DNA of 64,000 nucleotides from Bog-473 sp963707835 (GTDB lineage: Bacteria; Actinomycetota; Acidimicrobiia; Acidimicrobiales; RAAP-2). The notes under the pieces are model-generated. The model worked only from the letters and a program-made list of their open reading frames with translations. It was not told where the DNA came from and did no database searches. The position numbers and the translations under genes were made by a program. Positions 46,510 to 55,366 of the stretch are shown in pieces; position 1 is the first letter of the stretch; each line of letters opens with the position of its first letter. Where the stretch lies: the NCBI GenBank assembly GCA_963707835.1, contig CAVPRI010000001.1, positions 124,001 through 188,000 on the forward strand, read 5' to 3'.

Positions 46510-46600
46510 CGGCGCAGACTAGCGCCTCCGGGCGCGGCCGGCCCGGGGCCGGAGGCCCCCCCACCCTGGCGCGCCGGCGTGGCGCCGGGTCAGCCCGCGG

Positions 46601-47251
46601 TCAGCGGCGGCGCAGGGCGCGGTCGAGTTGGGCCACGGTCATGGGCTCGTGGGTCATCGGTCTGCCACCGGGACGGAACCCGTCGAGCACCAGCTCGAGG
46701 AAGCGCCGCGAGGGCGCCGCGCCCCTGATGTCGCAGACGTCGGCGATGGCGCGCACCGACATGAGCCCGACCAGGACATCGGTGACTCGCAGATCGGGAC
46801 GCACCGTCCCGGCCCGCTGGCTCCGCGCCAGCAGCTGGCCCAAGAGAGGCTCGATCGTGTCCAGCCCGGTCCCACGGGAGCGCCACGGCGGGGACGAGAT
46901 GGTGGCCCGCCAGCAGCTCGGGGCGGCCACACAGCGGCGCACGAACTCGAAGACGGCGTCACCGTCGGCCACCTCGCCCAGGACGTCCTGGGCGATCTGG
47001 CGGTTGCGAACCTGGGCGGCCTCGACCACGGCACCGAGCAGGTCGGCCTTGGTCGGGAAACGGCGGTACAAGGTGCCGACCCCCACGTCAGCGCGCGCCG
47101 CGATGGTCTCCATGGGGGCGTCGTAGCCCTGCTCGGCGAAGACGTCGCGGGCGGCCGCCAGGATGCGCCCGAGGTTGACCTCCGCATCACGCCGGAGTGG
47201 GCGCCCCCCGCCACCTCCCCCCTCTGCACTGGCCTGGGGCCCCCGTGTCAC
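46601..47251 (-). CDS. TetR-family transcriptional regulator
   Basis: A 216-residue repressor with an N-terminal helix-turn-helix: ILAAARDVFAEQGYDAPMET then IAARADVGVGTLYRRFPTKA. The rest is a helical ligand-binding domain with a proline-rich stretch (SSPPWRSRGTGL). It is divergent from the DHA2 efflux pump, a standard arrangement in which the regulator controls the pump and itself. The GTG start is at 47251. Confidence 0.87.
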   Translation of the reverse strand: MTRGPQASAEGGGGGGRPLRRDAEVNLGRILAAARDVFAEQGYDAPMETIAARADVGVGTLYRRFPTKADLLGAVVEAAQVRNRQIAQDVLGEVADGDAVFEFVRRCVAAPSCWRATISSPPWRSRGTGLDTIEPLLGQLLARSQRAGTVRPDLRVTDVLVGLMSVRAIADVCDIRGAAPSRRFLELVLDGFRPGGRPMTHEPMTVAQLDRALRRR

Positions 47252-47371
47252 GCCGGCTCCTCGGGCACAACGGCCGTGAGGACCATGCCCCGGTCGCGGC
47301 CCGCCCCGAGGGCCGGGGTGATGACGAAGCTGCTGGTACGTGTCGCGCCCATGTGCGCCGTTCCCCAGAGA

Positions 47372-47388
47372 CGGAATCAGAAGTTCCG
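47372..47388 (+). promoter_or_regulatory. Inverted repeat in the TetR/efflux promoter region
   Basis: CGGAA (47372-47376) and TTCCG (47384-47388) are perfect inverted arms around a 7-nt spacer, 17 bp before the pump's ATG at 47406. A TAGGGT box at 47391-47396 could be a -10. Position and symmetry suit a TetR operator, but 5-bp arms are short and may be chance. Confidence 0.4.
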
Positions 47389-47405
47389 GTTAGGGTAGCA
47401 GCGGC

Positions 47406-49163
47406 ATGGCGAGGAGGACGGCAACGGCAGCACCGGTCGTGACCGGGCGCGCCCTGACGGGGACCAGCACGACCGAACGCCAGCAGTGGGTGGCGCTGTT
47501 CATCACCACGCTGGGCGTGTTGATGGCCACCATCGACGGCTCGATCGTGCTGATCGCCCTGCCCGACATCTTCCGCGGCATCAACCTCGATCCCCTGCTG
47601 CCTTCGAACTCCTTCTTCCTCCTGTGGATGATCCTCGGCTTCCTGATCGTGACCAGCGTGCTCGTGGTGAGCTTCGGGAGGCTCGGCGACATATACGGCC
47701 GGGTCCGGATGTACAACCTCGGTTTCGCGGTCTTCACCTTCTTCTCCCTCATGCTCAGCATCACCTGGATGACCGGCGTGGCCGCCGGCATCTGGCTGAT
47801 CGTGATGCGGATCTTCCAGGGTGTCGGGGCGGCCCTCCTCATGGCGAACTCGATTGCCATCCTCACCGACGCCTTTCCGCCGGAGCGCCGCGGCTTCGCC
47901 ATCGGGATCAACCAGGGTGCCGCCATCAGCGGGAACTTCATAGGGTTGCTGCTGGGCGGGCTGCTGGCCCCCATCAACTGGCGGCTCATCTTCCTGGTCT
48001 CCGTGCCCATTGGGTTGTTCGCCACCGTGTGGGGCGCCATCTCGCTCCGCGAGCTGCAGCCGGGCCGGCCGGCGCGGATCGACTGGGCCGGCAACATCAC
48101 CTTCGCCATCGGACTCGTCCTGCTCATGGTGGGCATCACCTACGGGATCGAGCCCTACGGCGACCACCCCATGGGATGGACCAATCCGGTGGTCCTGGCC
48201 GAGATCGGTGGCGGGCTGGCCTTCCTCCTGCTGTTCGGGTGGATCGAGCTCCGCACCGAGGAGCCCATGTTCCGGCTACAGCTGTTCAAGATCCGCGCCT
48301 TCAGTGCCGGCGTGTTCGCCAGCTTCCTCGGCTCACTCGGCCGTGGCGGCCTGATGTTGATGCTGGTCCTGTGGCTGCAGGGGGTCTGGTTGCCCGAACA
48401 CGGCGTCTCCTTCGGAGCCACACCCCTGTGGGCCGGCATCTACATGCTCCCGCTCATGGTCGGCTTCATGGTCGCCGGACCGGTGTCGGGGATCCTGTCG
48501 GACCGGTACGGATCCCGGCCCTTTGCCACGTTCGGGATGGTGGGCTCGGCCTTCTGCTTCCTACTGCTCGAGCTCCTTCCGGTCGACTTCAGTCCGACCG
48601 CCTTCGTGCCCGTCCTGCTGCTGACCGGCCTGTGCATGGCCACCTTCGGCGCCTCCAACCGCACCGGGGTCATGAACAGTCTCCCGGCACGCCACCGGGG
48701 CGCCGGCTCGGGGATGCACTCGACCTTCCAGAACTCGGGGCAGGTCCTGTCGATCGGTATCTTCTTCACGCTGATCATCGTCGGCCTGTCCGACTCCCTC
48801 CCACCGGCCCTCGTGCACGGCTTGACGGTCCACGGGGTCCCGGTCGACACCGCCGTTTCCATCTCGCACCTGCCGCCCGTGGCCACCCTCTTCGCCGCCT
48901 TCTTGGGCTACGACCCCGCCACCCACCTGCTCGGGCCGCACGTCCTGGCCCAGCTGAGCCCGGCTCAGCGCGCCACGGTCACGGGCGAGCAGTTTTTCCC
49001 CAGCCTCATCGGCGGGGCGTTCCGCCAGGGCCTGCACGCTGCCCTCAACTTTGGCATCGTGACCTGCCTGATCGGGGCGGTGGCCTCGTGGACACGGGGC
49101 GGCAAGGCGGCGCCGGCCCAGGCCGTGGTTCTCGACGACCTCGTTCCCGAACCGGCACTGTGA
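47406..49163 (+). CDS. MFS drug transporter, DHA2 (EmrB/QacA) type
   Basis: A 585-residue protein with about 14 transmembrane segments. Diagnostic stretches are VLMATIDGSIVLIALPDIFR at helix 1 and VSFGRLGDIYGRVRMYNLG. The C-terminal part has a large extracellular or cytoplasmic loop between the last helices (HGLTVHGVPVDTAVSISHLP). Such pumps export cationic or amphipathic compounds using the proton gradient. It is divergent from a TetR gene which probably regulates it. It differs clearly from the other DHA2 pump at 1862-3430, so it is not a recent duplicate. Confidence 0.9.
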   Translation: MARRTATAAPVVTGRALTGTSTTERQQWVALFITTLGVLMATIDGSIVLIALPDIFRGINLDPLLPSNSFFLLWMILGFLIVTSVLVVSFGRLGDIYGRVRMYNLGFAVFTFFSLMLSITWMTGVAAGIWLIVMRIFQGVGAALLMANSIAILTDAFPPERRGFAIGINQGAAISGNFIGLLLGGLLAPINWRLIFLVSVPIGLFATVWGAISLRELQPGRPARIDWAGNITFAIGLVLLMVGITYGIEPYGDHPMGWTNPVVLAEIGGGLAFLLLFGWIELRTEEPMFRLQLFKIRAFSAGVFASFLGSLGRGGLMLMLVLWLQGVWLPEHGVSFGATPLWAGIYMLPLMVGFMVAGPVSGILSDRYGSRPFATFGMVGSAFCFLLLELLPVDFSPTAFVPVLLLTGLCMATFGASNRTGVMNSLPARHRGAGSGMHSTFQNSGQVLSIGIFFTLIIVGLSDSLPPALVHGLTVHGVPVDTAVSISHLPPVATLFAAFLGYDPATHLLGPHVLAQLSPAQRATVTGEQFFPSLIGGAFRQGLHAALNFGIVTCLIGAVASWTRGGKAAPAQAVVLDDLVPEPAL

Positions 49164-49236
49164 GATGCGGGGATCGGCCGGTGAGGCCGAGACCCGCCCG
49201 ACTCAGCTCCCCGAGCGGATCACCCGCCCGGCGCCG

Positions 49237-51141
49237 TCATCCCCACGACCGAGGCGTGGTCATCCCCACGACCGGGGCGCTCAGCGGAAGGTTCCCGGCG
49301 GAGCCCTCGAAGGGAGCATCGCCGAAGTTGAAGATCCCGCCGTCGCTGGCCACCAGCCAGTACCCGCCGCCGTCGGGGCTGGCCGCCATGCCCACCACGG
49401 GCCGGTTCAGGGCCATGCCGCCGGTCGAGCCGTGGAAGACCGCGTCCCCGAAGGAGAAGATCCCGCCGTCGCTGGCCACCAGCCAGTAGCCGGCGCCGCT
49501 CCTGGAGGCCGCCATGCCCACCACGGGCCGGTTCAGGGCCATGCCGCCGGTCGAGCCGTGGAAGACGGCGTCCCCGAAGGAGAACACGCCCCCGTCCGCG
49601 GCCACCAGCCAGTACCCACCGCCGTCCGGGGTGGCGGCCATGCCCACGATGGGCCGGTTCAGGGCCATGCCGCCGGTCGAGCCGTGGAAGACGGCGTCCC
49701 CGAAGGAGAACACGCCCCCGTCCGCGGCCACCAGCCAGTACCCACCGCCGTCCGGGGTGGCGGCCATGCCCACGATGGGGCTGTTCAAGGCCGTGCCGCC
49801 GGTCGAGCCGTGGAACGCCGCGTCCCCGTAGGAGAAGATCCCGCCGTCGCTGGCCACCAGCCAGTACCCACCGCCACTGGGGGTCTCGGCCATGCCGACC
49901 ATGGGCCGGTTCAGGTAGCGCCCGCCCTCCGAGCCGCAATAGGGCAGGTTGCCGTAGTTGAACACCCCGCCGTCCGCCGAGGCCATCGCATAGCCCTGGG
50001 GGCCCGACGGGGCCGAGCAGGGGACGGACCCGTTGACGTTGGGCAGGGCGATCGGCGCCACCATGAGCTGACGGGCTGCCCCGCACCCGTAGTCGGTGCA
50101 GCCCGGTGCGCCACCCCGCCAGGCGGCATAGTCCAGCCACCAGTTGCCCTGGGCGTCGGGGAACAGTGCTCCCCCGCCGGGGCCAAGCTCACCTCCGTAG
50201 GTGGTCAGGATCTGGCTGTCGACGCCACAAGGGCCGAGGGGGCCGGTGCACACGGTGATCCCCTCCGAGTACGAAGCGCTCTGGTAGAGGCCGGCGGAGA
50301 AGGCCAGGTAGAAGCCCCCACCGGCGGCCACCATCGAGGGGTTCTCGACCGTGGCCTCCCACGGGTAGGCGACCGTGTTGTTGGTCATGAGGGGCACGGG
50401 GGAGGAGCCCGGAGCGAATCCGGTGCCGGTGCCGTCGAGCTGCTGGGCCCAGATCTCTGCCGGCGCAGGCGACCCACCGTCGTTCTGCTTCCACATCAGG
50501 TAGGCAATCCCAGTGGCGGGGTCCACGTAGGGCTGGGGGTCGACTGAGCCCTCGGGCTGGCACGCCACCGGGAAGTTGCCGATCAGGCTGTTGGTCACGT
50601 CGGTGAACTGGACGTTGGAGGGAGAGATGGAGGGTGCCGTGGCCACGGCCAGGCAGTCGTAGCCGCTGTCGGAGGCACGACCGGCCTGTGCGGCGTCGTA
50701 GAACATGACCCAGTGCCCGGCGTACCAGAACACGCCTGGGGAGGTCTGCGTGTTGGGCGCCTCCCAGGGCGAAGGGTTCGGCAGGGCCGACGAGCCCCAG
50801 CACGATCCGGTGTACGACCTATATCCACCGTTGGGAGAGCTCGAAACGAGGGCGGCGATGTGGTTCCCCAGTGCGTTCCCGGTCGTGAACGCGTAGTAGG
50901 TCCCGTTGGAGTAGACGACCTGCGGGTCCGCGGCGTCACCGCTCCCGGCGTAGTTGTAGGCGGGAGTCCCGGTCCCGCATGCGGGCGGGACGAAGGCGGG
51001 GATGGCACTGGGGACGAGCGACACGCCGTAGGGCGATTGGGCCACAGCGACTGCACCGGGCACCAGCACCGACAGCGGGATCACCAGAGCCAGGAACAGG
51101 GTCTTTCGGATGTGTCGCTTCGGTCCACCAGTGCCTGCCAT
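49237..51141 (-). CDS. Secreted GH43-like beta-propeller protein with C-terminal repeats
   Basis: A 634-residue protein. A signal peptide covers residues 1-34 (RKTLFLALVIPLSVLVPGAV ... AQ). The next 340 residues resemble the five-bladed GH43 propeller: GDAADPQVVYSNGTYYAFTT near the start (candidate Asp), SPGVFWYAGHWVMFYDA, and VENPSMVAAGGGFYLAFSAG (candidate Glu). The C-terminal 250 residues are six 42-residue repeats of the type YWLVASDGGIFSFGDAVFHG. An arabinan/xylan-degrading or binding role is likely, with the repeats as a wall or glycan-binding module. The ATG at 51141 sits behind GGAGG. Confidence 0.8.
   Translation of the reverse strand: MAGTGGPKRHIRKTLFLALVIPLSVLVPGAVAVAQSPYGVSLVPSAIPAFVPPACGTGTPAYNYAGSGDAADPQVVYSNGTYYAFTTGNALGNHIAALVSSSPNGGYRSYTGSCWGSSALPNPSPWEAPNTQTSPGVFWYAGHWVMFYDAAQAGRASDSGYDCLAVATAPSISPSNVQFTDVTNSLIGNFPVACQPEGSVDPQPYVDPATGIAYLMWKQNDGGSPAPAEIWAQQLDGTGTGFAPGSSPVPLMTNNTVAYPWEATVENPSMVAAGGGFYLAFSAGLYQSASYSEGITVCTGPLGPCGVDSQILTTYGGELGPGGGALFPDAQGNWWLDYAAWRGGAPGCTDYGCGAARQLMVAPIALPNVNGSVPCSAPSGPQGYAMASADGGVFNYGNLPYCGSEGGRYLNRPMVGMAETPSGGGYWLVASDGGIFSYGDAAFHGSTGGTALNSPIVGMAATPDGGGYWLVAADGGVFSFGDAVFHGSTGGMALNRPIVGMAATPDGGGYWLVAADGGVFSFGDAVFHGSTGGMALNRPVVGMAASRSGAGYWLVASDGGIFSFGDAVFHGSTGGMALNRPVVGMAASPDGGGYWLVASDGGIFNFGDAPFEGSAGNLPLSAPVVGMTTPRSWG
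49240..49992 (-). repeat. Six in-frame 126-bp (42-residue) tandem repeats
   Basis: Units begin at each YWLV (or YAMA in the first): 49867-49992, 49741-49866, 49615-49740, 49489-49614, 49363-49488 and a 123-bp last unit 49240-49362. The three middle units are nearly identical in DNA, so they were recently duplicated or homogenised. The first and last units are the most diverged. Copy number could differ between strains, and assembly may have collapsed or expanded them. Confidence 0.92.
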
Positions 51142-51549
51142 CCAACCTCCTTGGCCGCCCCACACCGCACGCAACCGCGCCATCAGTTGCGACAGAACAG
51201 TGACCGTTCCGGTGGCCCAGGATGTGGGTGCCCGCGGACCAACCGCGCCAACGGCTTGTTCAGAAGGGGTATCGGACAAAGATCGCACAGCCTGAATGCC
51301 CATCCGAGAATTTTTCGGAGTCACGCGACGAAACGCCCCTCTCGGTGAACGAGAATGCCGATGTGTTGCGCCGGCATCTCGGCATTCGCGAAAACTGCCA
51401 ACCCCTCATCCCCGGGTCTGCGAGGACTCCTGGGTGGACCCTCATGGCGCCCGGCTCCGTCGCCCCGGCCACCCTCCTGCGCCGTGCCCGGTGGGCCCCC
51501 CGCGGCGGGGGGCCATCTCCGACCCCGTGACCTGGTGTTTCGCTCGCCC
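51142..51549. other. 408-bp intergenic region with two palindromes
   Basis: No convincing gene lies between the GH43-like gene (minus) and the TetR gene (plus); open frames here lack family resemblance. It holds an inverted repeat GAATGCCGA (51353-51361) / TCGGCATTC (51379-51387) and a GC hairpin GGCCCCCC (51494-51501) / GGGGGGCC (51507-51514) with a 5-nt loop. The first could be an operator and the second a transcriptional stop or leader hairpin. The stretch 51290-51330 is locally AT-richer and could hold promoters for both genes. Confidence 0.5.
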
Positions 51550-52272
51550 ATGCGCAGCTCGACCCGCAGCCCTGGACTTGGGATCAGTGCCGGCGCATCG
51601 ATCGACGCGAGAATCGACGTGGTGACCAGCGACCGCATCGACGAGTGGATCGACGTGCGGATCGGCAGGATTCTCGACGTCTCGGCGGATCTGCTCGGGG
51701 CCACCGGATACGACGGGTTCCAGCTCCGTGAGGTGGCGCGGCAGGCCCGGGTCTCCATGACCACGATCTACGACGCATTCCCCTCCCGCGAGGAGCTGGT
51801 CGTCGCCTCGCTGGACCACTGGATGCGAGAGCACATCTACGCGCGGCTCCCCTCGCCCCTGCCGGGGGAGCCGCTGAGGGACACCCTGCTACGCCTGTTC
51901 CACCAGCTCATCATCCCGTGGAGATCCAACCCGACCCTGCTCAACGTGATGCTCCAGGCCGCCCTGCTGCCCGAAGGTCGGACGCTCTGGACCACCGGTG
52001 AGGAGATCATCCGCGCCAAGGACTACTTCACCGGGTATCCCCCCGAGCTGGTCCAGGACATCCAGACCGTGCTGACCTACGTCACCCACGGCTTGGTCAG
52101 TGGGCTGGCGGTCGGAAGGATCAGCGGCTCCGAAGTCCTCCGAATCTACGAGCGCACCGTGCGCCGCCTCACCTCGGACGTCGGACCACCGGCGGCCGCC
52201 GGCGACGCCCACGCGACCGCGCCTGAGCTGGCCGGCGGCACCTCCACGGCCTCGTTGACACGAGAGTGGTAA
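51550..52272 (+). CDS. TetR-family transcriptional regulator
   Basis: A 240-residue regulator. The helix-turn-helix is ILDVSADLLGATGYDGFQLR then EVARQARVSMTTIYDAFPSR, followed by a helical C-domain with a hydrophobic ligand pocket. I chose the ATG at 51550; a GTG at 51535 is possible, as the region before the HTH is long (about 50 residues). It is 58 bp upstream of the alpha/beta hydrolase and points towards the hydrolase-P450-SDR genes, which it probably controls. Confidence 0.8.
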   Translation: MRSSTRSPGLGISAGASIDARIDVVTSDRIDEWIDVRIGRILDVSADLLGATGYDGFQLREVARQARVSMTTIYDAFPSREELVVASLDHWMREHIYARLPSPLPGEPLRDTLLRLFHQLIIPWRSNPTLLNVMLQAALLPEGRTLWTTGEEIIRAKDYFTGYPPELVQDIQTVLTYVTHGLVSGLAVGRISGSEVLRIYERTVRRLTSDVGPPAAAGDAHATAPELAGGTSTASLTREW

Positions 52273-52330
52273 CGCCGTTACCGTGGCCCGGAGCAGCGGG
52301 GCGCTGGGCCCGTCGTTCCGGAAGGGTGCC

Positions 52331-53080
52331 ATGCGATTCGTCCTGGTCCACGGTGGTCATCACGGTGCGTGGTGCTGGGAGAAGCTCACGCCGGCCCTCG
52401 AGGGGCTCGGTCACGAGGTGCTCGCCGTGGACCTCCCCGGTTGCAACGAGCGGACCGCCGAGGCAGCGTCGCTGACATCCTGGAGGGGGGCCCTGCGGGA
52501 AGTGATCGAGGACGGCGACGTCCTGGTCGGGCATTCGATGGGTGGGTTCGCCATCTCGTTGGCCGCCGACGAGGTGCCCGACAAGGTCGCCCGACTCATC
52601 TACCTCTCCGCCGCGGTGCCCATCGAGGGAGAGACCATGGGCGCCGCCACCTCCGACACCACCCAGAACGACTGGCCGGCCGTGGTCGGGATGCCCTACG
52701 AGGAGTTCATCGAGGTCGTGGACCTGCCGAACCGGGGTCCCTGCGTGCGGCTGACCAGGCAGGAGGCTGCCAACGCCCTCTTCTACCACGACTGTTCCAC
52801 CGAGGATCAGGACTGGGCCTGGGAGCGCCTCAGTCCCCTCCCGCTCGCTCCGGCTCTCGAGACGTTCCACCTCCCGAATTTTTGGGACGCCCCGGTACCC
52901 CGCAACTACGTCATCACGACCGACGACCGCTCCCACCCCGTGTCCATGGACAACGCCTTCATGGGCCGCCTCGGCCTGTCGACGGCCGTAGGGATCGTCT
53001 CCTCGCACTCACCCTTCCTCAGCCGTCCGACCGAGACCGCGAGGGTCCTCGACACGTGTGCCCGAGGTTCTCTCGACTGA
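52331..53080 (+). CDS. Alpha/beta-fold hydrolase
   Basis: A 249-residue protein starting MRFVLVHGGHHGAWCWEKLT, with the oxyanion HGG and nucleophile elbow GHSMGGFA at about residues 75-82. The catalytic His is probably in IVSSHSPFLSRP and the acid nearby in TTDDRSHP. The pattern resembles plant-type methyl-esterase and hydroxynitrile-lyase-like esterases. The ATG at 52331 follows GAAGGG. It shares a strand with the P450 28 bp later, so they may be co-transcribed. Confidence 0.85.
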   Translation: MRFVLVHGGHHGAWCWEKLTPALEGLGHEVLAVDLPGCNERTAEAASLTSWRGALREVIEDGDVLVGHSMGGFAISLAADEVPDKVARLIYLSAAVPIEGETMGAATSDTTQNDWPAVVGMPYEEFIEVVDLPNRGPCVRLTRQEAANALFYHDCSTEDQDWAWERLSPLPLAPALETFHLPNFWDAPVPRNYVITTDDRSHPVSMDNAFMGRLGLSTAVGIVSSHSPFLSRPTETARVLDTCARGSLD

Positions 53081-53108
53081 GAGACTCTCTCGACCGAAAG
53101 GAGTCCCA

Positions 53109-54320
53109 ATGCACAGCACCGCGACCGAGGTAAGGGCATATCCCTTCGTCCCCTCCGAAGGCATCACGGTGGACCCCCTCTACAGGGAGCTCCAGCAGCA
53201 GGGGCCCATCGTGGTCCAACTTCCCTACGGCGAGCCGTGCTGGCTGGCCACCCGCTACGAGGACTGCCGAACGGTCTACGGCGACCGGCGTTTCGGCCGG
53301 AAGCTGGGCTTGGAGCACGACTGGCCAGGAATGTTTCCCGGTGAACTGGCCAAGGACCCCACACTGCTGTTGAACATGGACCCCCCGGAGCAGACGCGGC
53401 TCCGTCGGCTGGCCTCGGGAGCCTTCTCCCCCGCTCGGGTCCTGCTGCTCCAAGAGCGGATCCAATCGCTGGTCGACCGGCACCTCGACGCCTTGGCCGC
53501 GGCGGGGCCGGGGGCCGACTTCGTGGCGACGTTCAGCTCCGCCCTGCCACCGCTGGTGATCGCCGGCATCCTCGGCGTCGACGAGACCGAGGCGCCGCAC
53601 TTCGCCGAGCTGATCGACCACCTGGTCGGGATCGACCTCCCGGTCGAGGCGAAAGCCGCCGCTCATCAGGAGCTCCACGGGTTCGTGCTGGGCCTGGTGG
53701 CCGACCGCCGCCGAGAGCACACCGATGACCTGCTCAGCGTGCTGGTCGACGCCCGCGACGAAGGGGACCGTCTCAGTGAGCAGGAGCTGATCAGCCTTTC
53801 CCTCGCCCTGTGGCTCGGCGGTGTGGACACCACGCACAACATGCTCGGATCGATGCTCTTCACCTTGATGACCCATCCACGACAGTGGCGGGAACTGGTC
53901 GACGACCCCGGCCTGATCCCGAGCGCCCTCGAGGAGCTGTGGCGGTGGATCCCCAGCCACAAGTACGGGACGCTTTTCCCCCGCTGGGCCAGCGAAGATC
54001 TGGAGCTGAGCGATGGAACCCTGATCCGTGCCGGCGAACCGGTCATGGCGGAGCACACCGTGGCCAACCGTGACGAGCTCGCCTTCCCCAACGGATGGGA
54101 GATCGATTTTCACCGGGTGGATCCCCGACCCCACCTCACGTTCGCGCACGGACCCCACCACTGCATGGGCGCCCACCTGGCCCGACTCGAGGTCCGACTG
54201 ACCATCGAGTCGATGGTCCGCCGATTCCCGACCCTCGAGCTCGCCACGTCCCCCGATGAGATCGCCTGGTCACCCACATCGATGTTGCGCAGCGTCGTGG
54301 CCTTGCCGCTGACCTGGTGA
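53109..54320 (+). CDS. Cytochrome P450
   Basis: A 403-residue soluble bacterial P450. The haem-ligating Cys lies in FAHGPHHCMGAHLAR near residue 355, the K-helix E-x-x-R in LEELWRWIP, and the I-helix oxygen-binding segment in LWLGGVDTTHNML, with Gly in place of the more common Ala before Gly. The ATG at 53109 follows AAAGGAG. The substrate is unknown; neighbours (SDR, hydrolase, dioxygenase) suggest terpenoid, steroid or xenobiotic oxidation. No ferredoxin gene is adjacent. Confidence 0.93.
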   Translation: MHSTATEVRAYPFVPSEGITVDPLYRELQQQGPIVVQLPYGEPCWLATRYEDCRTVYGDRRFGRKLGLEHDWPGMFPGELAKDPTLLLNMDPPEQTRLRRLASGAFSPARVLLLQERIQSLVDRHLDALAAAGPGADFVATFSSALPPLVIAGILGVDETEAPHFAELIDHLVGIDLPVEAKAAAHQELHGFVLGLVADRRREHTDDLLSVLVDARDEGDRLSEQELISLSLALWLGGVDTTHNMLGSMLFTLMTHPRQWRELVDDPGLIPSALEELWRWIPSHKYGTLFPRWASEDLELSDGTLIRAGEPVMAEHTVANRDELAFPNGWEIDFHRVDPRPHLTFAHGPHHCMGAHLARLEVRLTIESMVRRFPTLELATSPDEIAWSPTSMLRSVVALPLTW

Positions 54321-54381
54321 CACCCCGGCCGGTACGGTTGGCCGCGCCTTCTCTCATCGAACGAGCTGAACGGGGCGACAG

Positions 54382-55302
54382 ATGATCGATTTCACAGGCC
54401 AGGTGGCGATCGTGACCGGTGCCGGTCGAGGGCTGGGCCGCATGTACGCCCTGGACCTCGCTCGCCGTGGCGCCGCCGTGGTCGTGAACGACCTGGGTTG
54501 CTCGGTCGACGGGCACGGGTCGGACCCGGCAGTTCCCGACGCGGTGGTCGAGGAGATCCGCGCCGCCGGCGGAACGGCGGTGGCATCCCACGACTCGGTG
54601 GGCACACCGGAGGGGGGTGTGGCGATCGTTCAGGCCGCGCTGGACAACTTCGGTCGCGTGGACGCCGTGCTGAACAATGCCGGGATCGTCGAGATGATGC
54701 CCTTCGAGGAGATCCCGGCCGAGAACTGGCGGCGGATGATCACGACCCACCTCGACGGTGGCTTCTTCGTCAGTCAACCGGCGTTCAAGGTCATGAAATC
54801 ACAGGGCTACGGCCGTTTCGTGTTCGTCGCCTCGTCGGCCGGCGCGTTTGGGATGCCCCACGGGACCCACTATGCCGCGGCGAAGGCCGGGGTCCTGGGC
54901 CTGACCAACAACGTCGCCCTCGAGGGTGCGCCCCATGGGATCCTGGCCAACGCCGTGCTCCCCTTCGGAACAACCCGGATGGCCGGCGAGCCTGAAGAGG
55001 GCTCGCTCCTGGCGCTGAGCGGGACCGAGTTCGTGGTTCCGATGACGGTGTTCCTGGCCAGTCGGGAGTGCACGTGGTCCCACCAGTACTACTCGGCCTG
55101 TGCAGGCCGCTATGCGCGGGTCTTCATCGGGGCCGCCGAGGGGTGGGTGCCCGACCGCAGCCCGGCCCCGACGGCCGACGACGTGCTCGCCCACCTCGGC
55201 GAGGTGGGATCGCCCGAGCCCTTCACGATCCCCGGATCGATCGTCGAAGAGATGGAGGCGGTGGCCCGGCGCATCGGCCTCGGGTCGTCGGCCCTGGGCT
55301 GA
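54382..55302 (+). CDS. Short-chain dehydrogenase (MFE-2 / HSD17B4-like SDR)
   Basis: A 306-residue classical SDR. The NAD(P)-binding motif TGAGRGLGRMYALDLARRGA is at residues 12-31, NNAG follows, and the catalytic Ser and Y-x3-K appear in FVASSAGAFGMPHGTHYAAAK. The insert NDLGCSVDGHGSDPAVPDAV is characteristic of the dehydrogenase domain of peroxisomal multifunctional enzyme type 2, so an (R)-3-hydroxyacyl-CoA substrate is plausible. It would fit the MaoC hydratase at 41320. It is the last plus-strand gene before a convergent dioxygenase. Confidence 0.9.
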   Translation: MIDFTGQVAIVTGAGRGLGRMYALDLARRGAAVVVNDLGCSVDGHGSDPAVPDAVVEEIRAAGGTAVASHDSVGTPEGGVAIVQAALDNFGRVDAVLNNAGIVEMMPFEEIPAENWRRMITTHLDGGFFVSQPAFKVMKSQGYGRFVFVASSAGAFGMPHGTHYAAAKAGVLGLTNNVALEGAPHGILANAVLPFGTTRMAGEPEEGSLLALSGTEFVVPMTVFLASRECTWSHQYYSACAGRYARVFIGAAEGWVPDRSPAPTADDVLAHLGEVGSPEPFTIPGSIVEEMEAVARRIGLGSSALG

Positions 55303-55328
55303 GTCTCCGCCCGCCACAGCGCCCCGGC

Positions 55329-55345
55329 CGGGCACGATGTGCCCG
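55329..55345. terminator. Hairpin between convergent SDR and dioxygenase genes
   Basis: CGGGCAC (55329-55335) and GTGCCCG (55339-55345) form a perfect 7-bp stem with a 3-nt loop, between the stops at 55302 (plus) and 55367 (minus). It could end transcripts in both directions. Confidence 0.5.
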
Positions 55346-55366
55346 CTGAGCCCCGGGCACGGTGGG

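Noticed and set aside
49240..49992. Regularly spaced near-identical DNA as a CRISPR-like or satellite element
   Set aside because: The 126-bp period is exactly 42 codons in frame within a secreted protein gene, so it is a coding repeat.
48155..50547. Long open frames antisense to the MFS pump and to the GH43-like gene
   Set aside because: They contain only low-complexity or repeat-mirrored sequence and lack starts with ribosome-binding sites; the sense genes have clear domains.
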